Source of the DNA: JBBDXA01 sp040902585
GTDB taxonomy: Bacteria; Planctomycetota; Phycisphaerae; Phycisphaerales; Phycisphaeraceae
Length of the DNA: 64,000 nucleotides
Reading direction: 5' to 3'
Assembly: GCA_040902585.1 (NCBI GenBank)
Contig: JBBDXA010000231.1
Coordinates: 5,423 to 69,422 of the forward strand
Notes under the pieces: generated by a model
Told to the model about the DNA's origin: nothing
Seen by the model: only the letters and a program-made list of their open reading frames with translations
Database searches by the model: none
In this document: positions 51,587 through 58,893 of the stretch, in pieces
How the letters are laid out: the number at the start of each line of letters is the position of its first letter
Position numbering within the stretch: position 1 is the first letter of the stretch
Made by a program: the position numbers and the translations under genes

Positions 51587-51690
51587 AGCACCATCCCGAC
51601 AGGGTGGTGCTATCAGCGAACGATTGTTCGAGGGTGCCCACTCGCAACAGGAATCCGTCAGCTCACAGCACCACCCTGTCGGGATGGTGA
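51587..51690. repeat. 104-bp element with inverted ends, copy A
   Basis: The left end AGCACCATCCCGACAGGG plus TGGTGCT is the reverse complement of the right end (about 23 bp), and each end is itself nearly palindromic. The middle carries CGAGGGTGCCCACTCGCAAC, shared with copy B at 54232-54335, and both copies are 104 bp long. The right arm runs into the 3' end of the YihY gene and supplies its last ten codons. No protein is encoded inside. It looks like a miniature, non-autonomous (MITE- or REP-doublet-like) element. Confidence 0.8.
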
Positions 51691-53244
51691 ATCCGCGGGA
51701 GTACTCTCGGAAGAGTTTACCTCGCTATCGGACTCTGCCTTCACCGCCGGCTCCGCCAGCAGTCCCGCCAGCGTCTGGCCGTTGACGGCGTCGCGCTGCA
51801 CCTGCGTCATGCGTCGGAGGAACTGCCAGCCCGCCTGTTGCCGAGCCGGCCCGCTGCCTTCGCGGATGGATTCGGAAATCGCCAGCAGGCGGGCCAGATC
51901 GATCTGCTCCGGCGGCCGCGCGAGTGAATAACACGCGGCGTGGTCATCACCCTGCACCACGCGATGAATCAGTTCCGCCTTCTCGAGCTTCAGGCAGAGC
52001 GACACGACGAGACGATCCGGCAGGTTCAACCGATCCGCCAATTTGTAGCTGTCGAGCGCTTTGCCTTCGCCAAAGGCGTGACCGATCTGCGTCATGATGG
52101 GGATGATCCACTGCGGGTCGCCATCCAGATGCTGTTGTTGTTGCGGCACAGGCAAAGCGTATTTGAACTGCCTGCCGCCCATCGCCTGGAGGGTGTAGGT
52201 CAGTTCGAGACCGAAGAGGACGATCCACCAGGTGATATAAATCCAGAAGAGAAACAGGGGCAGCAGGCCGAGCACGCCGTAGAGTTTGGCGTAAGGCAGG
52301 AACTTGCTGACGTAGAGCGAGAAGCCGAACTTACCTGTCTCCCAGAGCACCGCCGCGGCGAACGAGCCCGCCAGCGCGGTGCCGACGTTGACCGTGGTAT
52401 TGGGCATAAGCTTGTAGAGAAGGAAAAGCAACAACCAGCTCGCCGCCAGCGCGAAAAGGCTGCTGGACCAGCCGACGATCGCGCTGAGGACGGGGATACC
52501 CTCCGCTGCGCTGACTAATTGTCCGGCGACGGACAGACTGGCCCAGACCAGCACGGGACCAAGCGTGATGACGGCCCAGTAGATGGGAATGCGCCGCAGC
52601 CAGGGCCGCCCCTGCGGGCTGTTGAACACGCGATTGAAACTGAGCTCGATGGTGACCGCCAGTTCGATCGCCGCCCAGAGGAAGAGTACGAAACCGACAG
52701 CCCCGACGCTCTTGAAGTCGATGCGCGACACCGATTCGGTGACCTTCGTCAGCATGGTGTCGGCACCGATCATCTTCTGGGCATCGAGCTCCGCCTGCTT
52801 GGCTTTGTCGATCGGGCCTTCGCCGGGCCCTGGCGGCGGCGCGGGCGGGTCGTCCAGCAGTGTGCCGGTATCCGGATTCTTCGCCTTTTCCTTCGCCGCG
52901 TCCTGAGCATCGATGATGATTTGGGCGTCGGTCGGCAGCCGGACCGTGTCTATCCCCATCATCCGATACGCCAGCGGCTGAAGCTCCTTGCGCACCTGAT
53001 CCAGTCCGCCGAAAGCCTGGAACACGAGCAACACCATCACCAGGAGAGGCACCAGACTGAATATCGTTCGATAGGTCAGGGCCGCCGCCATCTCACCGGC
53101 GCGGTCGTGACGCAAGGCCCGCGAGCAGTGCAGCACCAGATCAATGCAGTAGCGCAGAAACCGCTGGGCCCGATTGAGCTCGCCCACCGGACTGTTCACC
53201 ACCCGGCGAAGAAACTGCGTGATGTGATTCAAAAGCTTACGCAT
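51658..53244 (-). CDS. YihY/BrkB-family inner-membrane protein
   Basis: This 528-residue protein has about six membrane helices and the family phrases MAAALTYRTIFSLVPLLVMVLLVFQAFG, AVTIELSFNRVF, RPWLRRIPIYWAVITLGPVLVWASL and LLPLFLFWIYITWWIVLFGLELTYTLQ. An extra loop near residues 100-150 contains a PPAPPPGPGEGP low-complexity segment. The soluble C-terminal part (IIPIMTQIGHAFGEGKALDSYKLADRLNLPDRLV) looks like a winged helix. Older names such as RNase BN are not supported for this family; its role is unknown. The last residues (SPSRQGGAVS) are encoded by the right arm of repeat copy A. Confidence 0.9.
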   Translation of the reverse strand: MRKLLNHITQFLRRVVNSPVGELNRAQRFLRYCIDLVLHCSRALRHDRAGEMAAALTYRTIFSLVPLLVMVLLVFQAFGGLDQVRKELQPLAYRMMGIDTVRLPTDAQIIIDAQDAAKEKAKNPDTGTLLDDPPAPPPGPGEGPIDKAKQAELDAQKMIGADTMLTKVTESVSRIDFKSVGAVGFVLFLWAAIELAVTIELSFNRVFNSPQGRPWLRRIPIYWAVITLGPVLVWASLSVAGQLVSAAEGIPVLSAIVGWSSSLFALAASWLLLFLLYKLMPNTTVNVGTALAGSFAAAVLWETGKFGFSLYVSKFLPYAKLYGVLGLLPLFLFWIYITWWIVLFGLELTYTLQAMGGRQFKYALPVPQQQQHLDGDPQWIIPIMTQIGHAFGEGKALDSYKLADRLNLPDRLVVSLCLKLEKAELIHRVVQGDDHAACYSLARPPEQIDLARLLAISESIREGSGPARQQAGWQFLRRMTQVQRDAVNGQTLAGLLAEPAVKAESDSEVNSSESTPADSPSRQGGAVS

Positions 53245-53296
53245 GGTCTACCATCTTATCGGTGATCGAAGCGAAGCGATCAGCGGGAGAGCGATC

Positions 53297-53414
53297 AGCT
53301 ATGAGCTATGAGCTATGAGCTTTCAGCTTGATTCCGCCGTCGTTTGGTTATCTGACTTTGTGATTCAGTTTTCTGGCTGATAGCTGATAGCTGATAGCTC
53401 ATAGCTGATAGCTT
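53297..53414. repeat. Two opposed arrays of 7-nt repeats
   Basis: AGCTATG occurs three times in tandem and then decays (AGCTTTC, AGCTTG) at 53297-53331. After a 45-nt spacer come five units of the CTGATAG/CTCATAG type at 53376-53414. The second array is roughly the reverse complement of the first, so the region can form a long imperfect hairpin. It fills the gap between the YihY start and the yidD stop. Confidence 0.8.
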
Positions 53415-53415
53415 C

Positions 53416-53625
53416 TCACGCCGGATCGATTCCGCTGCCGCCCCAGGGATGGCAGCGGCAGATGCGCTTGATGCCGCGCCAGCCGCCGCGGAGCGCGCCG
53501 TGCTTGTGGATGGCGTCGATCATGTACTGGCTGCACGAAGGGTGAAACCGGCAGTGCCCGCCCATCAGCCTGCCGAGCGTGACGCGGTAGCAATGCACGA
53601 AGAAGATGAAGAGCTTTGAGAGCAT
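53416..53625 (-). CDS. yidD: YidD membrane protein insertion efficiency factor
   Basis: This 69-residue protein shows the full YidD signature: FFVHCYRVTLGRLMGGHCRFHPSCSQYMIDAIHKHGALRGGWRGIKRICRCHPWGGSGIDP, including the F-x-P-S-C-S-x-Y core and CHPW-x-x-x-G-x-D-P end. YidD helps YidC-dependent insertion of membrane proteins and normally sits next to rnpA, as here. The ATG at 53625 is directly downstream of a repeat-filled gap. yidC itself and rpmH are not seen. Confidence 0.96.
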   Translation of the reverse strand: MLSKLFIFFVHCYRVTLGRLMGGHCRFHPSCSQYMIDAIHKHGALRGGWRGIKRICRCHPWGGSGIDPA

Positions 53626-53637
53626 GGGCGTGGGAAA

Positions 53638-53669
53638 GCAGAAAATCAGAAAATCAGAAAAGCACAAAC
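53638..53669. repeat. 8-nt tandem array upstream of yidD
   Basis: GCAGAAAA, TCAGAAAA, TCAGAAAA and GCACAAAC stand in tandem 13 nt upstream of the yidD ATG. The unit is the reverse complement of the TTTTCTGC array at 53812-53851 on the other side of the large palindrome, so the two arrays form the outer arms of one nested inverted structure. Confidence 0.75.
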
Positions 53670-53683
53670 AGGAACGGATCAAT

Positions 53684-53784
53684 CAAGCCCGATGGCGAGT
53701 CTTCGAGCCGTCGGGGTATCGGGGCAACAGGGCACGACAACCTTCAGAATACCCCAACGGCTCGAAGACTCGCCATTGGGCTTG
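53684..53784. repeat. Large REP-like palindrome between rnpA and yidD
   Basis: A 36-bp left arm (53684-53719, core AAGCCCGATGGCGAGTC, TTCGAGCC, GGGGTAT) is the reverse complement of the right arm 53749-53784 with only two mismatches, around a 29-nt centre. A diverged relative lies at 19448-19515. In a transcript of rnpA-yidD it would form a very stable stem between the two genes. Confidence 0.85.
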
Positions 53785-53789
53785 GAATC

Positions 53790-54224
53790 TTACGTCTCAT
53801 GACCCGATTCATTTTCTGCTTTTCTGCTTTCCTGCTTTTTTGCTTTTCTGCCCCACTCCAGATGCAGCGAACGGATCGCCGAGAACAGCAACCGCTGATA
53901 CTCCGCCAGTTGCAGCGGTTCGTGCGGGCGAACGATGCAGACCACGTCATAACCCAGCGGCCAGTCGTGCTGGGCGATGCGGAAGGCTTCGCGCAGGAGA
54001 CGCTTGATGCGGTTGCGGCGCACGGCATTGCCGCAGCGCCGCCCGATGCTGATGCCAAAGCGCAGGTGCGGCAGATCGTTGGGGATCGCCATCGCCGTGA
54101 GCGGACCGGCGTTCTTGCGCACCTTGGCGTCGAAGATGCGCGCAAAGGCGTTGCGCCCGGACAGGCGCAGGCGCGGGCTGTAGGCGTAATCCTTTGCGGG
54201 CGGGTTGGTGGATTCGTCTGACAT
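53790..54224 (-). CDS. rnpA: Ribonuclease P protein component
   Basis: This 144-residue protein shows the RNase P signature GISIGRRCGNAVRRNRIKRLLREAFR and a preceding RLRLSGRNAFARIFDAKVRKNAGPLTA. It binds RNase P RNA and helps 5' tRNA maturation. The ATG at 54224 begins MSDESTN; a longer frame to 54239 runs into the repeat element. The last roughly 18 residues are encoded by an 8-nt repeat array and are probably dispensable. rpmH (ribosomal protein L34), the usual upstream neighbour, is absent, and the 104-bp repeat copy B lies 7 bp before the start. Confidence 0.95.
   Translation of the reverse strand: MSDESTNPPAKDYAYSPRLRLSGRNAFARIFDAKVRKNAGPLTAMAIPNDLPHLRFGISIGRRCGNAVRRNRIKRLLREAFRIAQHDWPLGYDVVCIVRPHEPLQLAEYQRLLFSAIRSLHLEWGRKAKKQESRKAENESGHET
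53812..53851. repeat. 8-nt tandem array inside the 3' end of rnpA
   Basis: TTTTCTGC, TTTTCTGC, TTTCCTGC, TTTTTTGC and TTTTCTGC in tandem. The array is translated as part of rnpA, giving its Lys/Gln/Glu/Ser-rich C-terminal tail (KAKKQESRKAENE). Confidence 0.8.
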
Positions 54225-54231
54225 GATCGGG

Positions 54232-54335
54232 AGCACCATCCCGACAGGGTGGTGCTATTGACGAACGATAATCGAGGGTGCCCACTCGCAACTGAAGTCC
54301 GTAAGCCAACAGCACCACCCTGTCGGGATGGTGCT
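54232..54335. repeat. 104-bp element with inverted ends, copy B
   Basis: Same length, ends and central CGAGGGTGCCCACTCGCAAC block as copy A at 51587-51690; the middle differs at scattered positions. It occupies the gap between the oxidoreductase stop and the rnpA start, so it lies in the leader of rnpA. The ends here are complete on both sides (about 25 bp inverted). Confidence 0.85.
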
Positions 54336-54350
54336 GCCTGCGCGGCGACC

Positions 54351-57300
54351 TTACACCCTTGACTTCGGCTTCATCTGATCCGGATTGGTCACCTTCACCA
54401 CGGGCAGGTGCAGCAGCGCCGGCTCCGGCGCGGGCGGTTCCAGTTCCTCGGCAATGATGTGAGCCGCGGGCGGTTCGAAGAGAATCGGGTCCTGTTTCAG
54501 GAGCGACTCGGCTCGCTGCCGCGCTGATTCCATCTTGGGATAGCGCACCTCGCGGAAGCCGGTGACCGGCTCGACCACGCCGAGGATCGCCACCCACTGC
54601 TCGTAAGCGCGCGGGCCCTTGTCCGTCGTCCAGTCCAGGCGCGAAACCAGGCCCTCGTACCAGTCGCGGAACTCGCGCTCCTTCTTGTGCCAGCCCGGCA
54701 TCACTTTGCGCAGCCAGCGCATTCGGCTGAGCATGCGAAGCTGCCAGTCCCGGCTCTTCCAGTTGAAGCGGAACGTGTGACCGAACAGCACGAACTCCGG
54801 CTTGTTGTGATGCTTGTACTGAATCTTGTCGCCATTGGCCGGGTTGACGTTGAACCGGCGGCGATCGGAACGGTACTTCTCCGGACTCGTGTAGAGCGCG
54901 GCACAGTAAATTTCATCCTTGATGAGCATCGCCTTGGCGAGGTTCCACACCACGGCCCGCGTCAGGCGGTAGCCGCGGGCGGTGTCGTCCGCGTGGAACA
55001 CTTTCACGACCTGGTTGGCGTAGCGCTCGGCGTAATCGAGCCCGCCCCAGACGAAACAGTCATACGCACGGATCACGAAATCGCGCATGAGAGGATCGGG
55101 TATGCGAAGCCCACGCACCTGGCGCAGGACGCGCTTGATGAGCACGCGGAACTGCTTGGCGACGCGCTTGCCTTTGCGCCCGCCGCCGTGCATCGCACGC
55201 ATGGTGTTCACCTTGCGGCGAAACGCCTTGACCGAGGTTTCGTATTCGTGACGGGCCTCGACGATGAACAGGTCCGGGCGCACCGCGATCTTGCGGCCGA
55301 TGTTGAACGCGCGAATGTTGCGATCCACATCCGAACGGATCACGCTGCGGATCGACCTGTCGATCACCTCCAGCGTCAAAGGCAGGAAGCCCTTCTGGAA
55401 GGCGATGCCCAGCATCATGATGTTGGCGTAGAGCTTCGAGTCCAGCACCCGTTCACACAGGTCGCCCACATTAAAATTGAAGCATTGACCTTCGCGCGTG
55501 TAGGTGCGGATCGAGCTTTCCAGATCGCCCGTGCGGAAATCATCCTTGCCCATCAGGGCGAGAATGGTGGGCGTCTTGGCGGTGTTGATCACGGCTGCGG
55601 TGCGCTGCGGCGAAGCCACGCGGTAAGGATGCGAAGGATCGAGCGAACGCGCCGCTTCGAGCAGGTCGATGCCCAAGAGCAGGTCGGCTTTGCCGTAGGG
55701 AATGATGGGCGTGGTGAAATGCGATTGCGGATTCAATGATTGCGGATTGCGGATCGCGGATTGCGGATTGCCTGACTCCTGACCCCTGACGCCTGACTCC
55801 TGTCCCCTGACTCCTGTCTCCTGATTCCGCGTGTACACCAACTGGCTGAACACGCCGCCGTTGCGGATCGCCAGGCCTTTCTTATCGAGGAACTGCACCT
55901 CGTAGCCCATCTCGTGGCCAGCGGTGACGAGGATCGAAGTCGCCACGCCGATGCCCATGCCGCCCACGCCGGAGAGGTAGCATCGCCACGTGTCCTGATC
56001 CGCATGGATCGGCCTGGGCGGCTCAGGCAGGTCCGACAGATTCACATGTTCATCCGCCATGCGCGGGGCCTGTTTGCGGAAGATGGTGACTTCCTCAAAG
56101 CTCGGGCAGGCGTTGATGCGCTGACACGCGCCGTCGTTGACGCACCAGGAAAGATCGGTCTGAATCTTCGGGCCGTAGTCGGTATCGGCGATCTTCAGAC
56201 CGGGACACCCTGTCTGGTTGGTGCATTCCAGGCAGAACTCGCAGACCTCCGTCGAGACGTTCATGAACGTCTTGCGCGGAAGGTAGCCGTTCTCGCGATA
56301 GGTCTTGCGTTCCTCGCTTCTGGCGCGGCGATGAAACGTGATGCCGCATTCTTTGTCCGCGATGACAATCTTCACGCCGTCGGAAAGAATCGTCTTCTCT
56401 AATAGTTTGCGGTAACGGTCGCGATCCGCCGGGTTGATGCGGACGATCGTGACATCCTTCGAGAGAGCCTTGGGGATCATCGCCGTGACGATGCGCTCGA
56501 TGTCCTGCGCGAACATCGGCTGGCCCATCAGGTCAATATCCACACCCGCGTGGCCCTGGTGGCCGGTCATCGCGGTGGTCTTGTTTTCGAGGATGATGAA
56601 GGTGATGTCCTGTCCGCTGCTGATCGCGTGACTGATGGCGATCTGCCCGGAGTGGAAGAAGGTGCCGTCGCCCATGAACACGAGCTGCTTGTTGTCGATG
56701 AAGGGATCAACGCCGCTGCCTGTGCCGCCGCCGAGCCCCATGCCCGAATAGTTATGCATCAGCGGCTTGTTGGGCTCGAACATCAGCATCGTGTAGCAGC
56801 CCGTGTCGCCGTGGGAGACGAGATCGACAGGCTTGCGCTTGTGCTTGCTCAGCATGTACTGCGGATCGAGCATGTCCTTGCGCAGCTCGAGCAGCACGTT
56901 GGACGAATCGCGATGCGGACAGCCGGGGCAGAACGCAGGCGTGCGTGAAGGCACGTGCATGCGATAAGTAGCCGTTTCTTCGATGCGCGAGAGTTCCGCC
57001 GTGAGCCGGCCGTTGGTCAGTTCGTACGGTAGGCCCGAGTGTTTCTGAAGCAGCGGTACGAGCCGTTCGATGAGCAGCGAAGGATTCAGCCCGCGCGTCG
57101 AAGGAATGCCCGCCAGCGGTTTGGGGAAGCTCTTGCCGAACAGGTCCACCTTCAGCTCGCCCGCTTGAATGAGCGGACTCAAGATTTCCAGCACCTGACG
57201 CTCGACGAAGCCGCGACGTTCTTCGATGACCACGACCTGTTCACATTGCCGGGCGAAGTCCGTGACGATCGCCTCATCCACCGGGTACACCATGCCCATC

Positions 57301-58184
57301 TTCAAAATCGGCACCTGCCCGGTCAAGCCCATTTCGTTCAAGGCATGCGCCAAGTAGGCATACGCGCTGCCTGCCGCGATGAACCCCATCGGCACCACTT
57401 CATCCTTCGCCGGCCGATGCAGAATGCGGTTGATCCCCAGCTTGCGGGCTTCCACCTTCAGCGCCGCGAAGCGACGGTCAAACTCCATCTCCCTTCGCCA
57501 CGTGCGCGGCGGAAGGAGGACCGTCCTCTCCAGTTCAGGCTCGATGTCCTTCTCGTAGCTGAGCGTCTTCTTCTGATTGGCGTTGAAGGCGGGATAGTGA
57601 TTCGCGTAACACTCGACCGTGCCGCCGCCATCCGCGAGATTGGTCGTGATCAGGAAGCCGATGTATATCTGCCCCGCGCGACCGAGCTTGAACCCGAGGT
57701 TGACCCAGTCCTTCACCTCCTGCGGGCTGGAAGGCTCGATCGTCGGCATGCGCACATGCTCAGCGAGATAGCGCGAGTCAGCAGGTACCTGCGTCGAGTC
57801 GGACCAGGGATCATCACCGCAGATGATCAGCCCGCCCGCATCGTCCTTCGTCCCGGCGAGCACGCCCAAAGCGAGCGCATCGGAAGCGACATGCAGACCG
57901 ACGGATTTGAAAGCCGTGATCGCCCGGCAGCCGGCCATCTGGGCCCCGTTGACCATGGCCACGGACAGGGCTTCGTTGTTGGCCATTTTGGCGACCATGC
58001 CGTGCTGAGTCAGCAGCGGCGCGAGGTCGCCCAGGACATCGAAGAAGGATGCGATCGGTGAGCCAGGATAGCCGGTGAGCAGGTGAACCCCGCCCTCGGT
58101 TTCCAGCGCGCCTTTCACCAGCAGTTCATTGCCGGTGAAAACTTCCCGTCCCGCGTTCTGGATGAAGCGAGGATCTGTGGCCAT
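54351..58184 (-). CDS. Fused indolepyruvate:ferredoxin oxidoreductase-type 2-oxoacid oxidoreductase
   Basis: This 1277-residue fusion begins with a pyrimidine-binding/core domain (GYPGSPIASFFDVLGDL at the N terminus). The TPP domain follows at about 430-560 (HGDTGCYTMLMFEPN, GMGLGGGTGSGVDPF, FMGDGTFFHSGQIA, TAMTGHQGHAGVD). A cysteine-rich segment at about 650-700 (CEFCLECTNQTGCPG and CVNDGACQRINACP) is suited to Fe-S clusters. The gamma domain starts at about 745 (LSGVGGMGIGVATSIL), and the C-terminal DUF6537-type region completes it. Such proteins oxidise aryl-pyruvates to aryl-acetyl-CoA with ferredoxin, a fermentative or anaerobic branch of Phe/Trp/Tyr breakdown. A 7-nt repeat array (55721-55830) adds a foreign-looking 35-residue stretch inside the gamma domain. 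Confidence 0.92.
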   Translation of the reverse strand: MATDPRFIQNAGREVFTGNELLVKGALETEGGVHLLTGYPGSPIASFFDVLGDLAPLLTQHGMVAKMANNEALSVAMVNGAQMAGCRAITAFKSVGLHVASDALALGVLAGTKDDAGGLIICGDDPWSDSTQVPADSRYLAEHVRMPTIEPSSPQEVKDWVNLGFKLGRAGQIYIGFLITTNLADGGGTVECYANHYPAFNANQKKTLSYEKDIEPELERTVLLPPRTWRREMEFDRRFAALKVEARKLGINRILHRPAKDEVVPMGFIAAGSAYAYLAHALNEMGLTGQVPILKMGMVYPVDEAIVTDFARQCEQVVVIEERRGFVERQVLEILSPLIQAGELKVDLFGKSFPKPLAGIPSTRGLNPSLLIERLVPLLQKHSGLPYELTNGRLTAELSRIEETATYRMHVPSRTPAFCPGCPHRDSSNVLLELRKDMLDPQYMLSKHKRKPVDLVSHGDTGCYTMLMFEPNKPLMHNYSGMGLGGGTGSGVDPFIDNKQLVFMGDGTFFHSGQIAISHAISSGQDITFIILENKTTAMTGHQGHAGVDIDLMGQPMFAQDIERIVTAMIPKALSKDVTIVRINPADRDRYRKLLEKTILSDGVKIVIADKECGITFHRRARSEERKTYRENGYLPRKTFMNVSTEVCEFCLECTNQTGCPGLKIADTDYGPKIQTDLSWCVNDGACQRINACPSFEEVTIFRKQAPRMADEHVNLSDLPEPPRPIHADQDTWRCYLSGVGGMGIGVATSILVTAGHEMGYEVQFLDKKGLAIRNGGVFSQLVYTRNQETGVRGQESGVRGQESGNPQSAIRNPQSLNPQSHFTTPIIPYGKADLLLGIDLLEAARSLDPSHPYRVASPQRTAAVINTAKTPTILALMGKDDFRTGDLESSIRTYTREGQCFNFNVGDLCERVLDSKLYANIMMLGIAFQKGFLPLTLEVIDRSIRSVIRSDVDRNIRAFNIGRKIAVRPDLFIVEARHEYETSVKAFRRKVNTMRAMHGGGRKGKRVAKQFRVLIKRVLRQVRGLRIPDPLMRDFVIRAYDCFVWGGLDYAERYANQVVKVFHADDTARGYRLTRAVVWNLAKAMLIKDEIYCAALYTSPEKYRSDRRRFNVNPANGDKIQYKHHNKPEFVLFGHTFRFNWKSRDWQLRMLSRMRWLRKVMPGWHKKEREFRDWYEGLVSRLDWTTDKGPRAYEQWVAILGVVEPVTGFREVRYPKMESARQRAESLLKQDPILFEPPAAHIIAEELEPPAPEPALLHLPVVKVTNPDQMKPKSRV
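55721..55830. repeat. In-frame 7-nt repeat array inside the oxidoreductase gene
   Basis: About seven units of ATTGCGG type (55722-55771) are followed by about eight units of CTGACTC type (to 55826). Because 7 x 3 = 21, the protein shows a 7-residue period (VRGQESG twice, then NPQSAIR and NPQSLNP). The array keeps the reading frame open on both sides, so the enlarged protein is probably made. Confidence 0.88.
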
Positions 58185-58893
58185 AGAGCAGCAGCCGAGG
58201 CTACGAACACGCCGGCGCGAAGAGGAGACCCTTGACGATTGCGCGTGTCAGCTCGATGTAGCGAGCCGGACCGACACACGCCTCCGAAGACGGAGCAACA
58301 AGCTTTCAAAGACGGACCGGCTCAAGTGCGGGGCCCGGCGGGAGTCTCTCGTACGCGCCAACCTTAAATCCCGACAGGCACACCCGCCGGGGTAGGAGGC
58401 AATGATAACCGCAAATCCTGGTGAAAGCTAGGAAAACCGCGCGACTAAATTGGCCTGAAACAGGAGAGGATGGAGTGAATTGGGGCCGCTTTAAGGCAAA
58501 AGACCGATAATGCGGCCCTTCGGGGCATTGCCTGCGGATTCCAGGGTGAGAGGCCGAGCTCAAGGCCACAGGCCCAGTGACGCGGAGCAGGATGCCGGCC
58601 AAAGGGGTACGCCTCGTCCGTCTCAACAGGCAATCCGTTTCCACTTCGCACCACCACGCCCAGATTACCTATCCCTCATGATTCTTCCCAAACGTACGTG
58701 CAACACTCTCCATCACTCGTAAACAGGCAAATCGCCGTGTATGACTGGCAAGGAAATGACGCCGAAGTAGGTTTGAAAACCAATACCGGCGTCTTGCGTA
58801 AGGCGTCGCGTGATGATTGAGCCCGGGGGTCCGTTCGGAGCAAAAGCCGGATGGGGCCGCTCCCGGGGGCGTATCACAAACGAGGAGAGAAAC
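58185..58893. other. 700-bp gap without a recognisable gene
   Basis: Short frames exist on the minus strand (58306-58657) but have no start signals or motifs, and their two overlapping frames look equally protein-like, as happens in high-GC non-coding DNA. Small GC-rich hairpins occur (for example around GCGGCCCTTCGGGGC near 58512). The last 100 bp before 58894 should hold the promoter of the tail-collar gene. I found no match to a riboswitch, 6S, SRP or RNase P RNA. Confidence 0.5.

Noticed and set aside
51587..51690. CRISPR repeat
   Set aside because: Only two distant copies of the whole 104-bp unit occur and there is no regular repeat-spacer spacing.
53790..54350. Chromosome origin region (rpmH-rnpA-yidD-yidC cluster)
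   Set aside because: rpmH, yidC, dnaA and DnaA-box clusters are not visible; only rnpA and yidD are here, separated by repeats.
58306..58657. Minus-strand reading frames in the gap before the tail-collar gene
   Set aside because: Two overlapping frames look equally plausible, neither has a ribosome site or motif; treated as non-coding.
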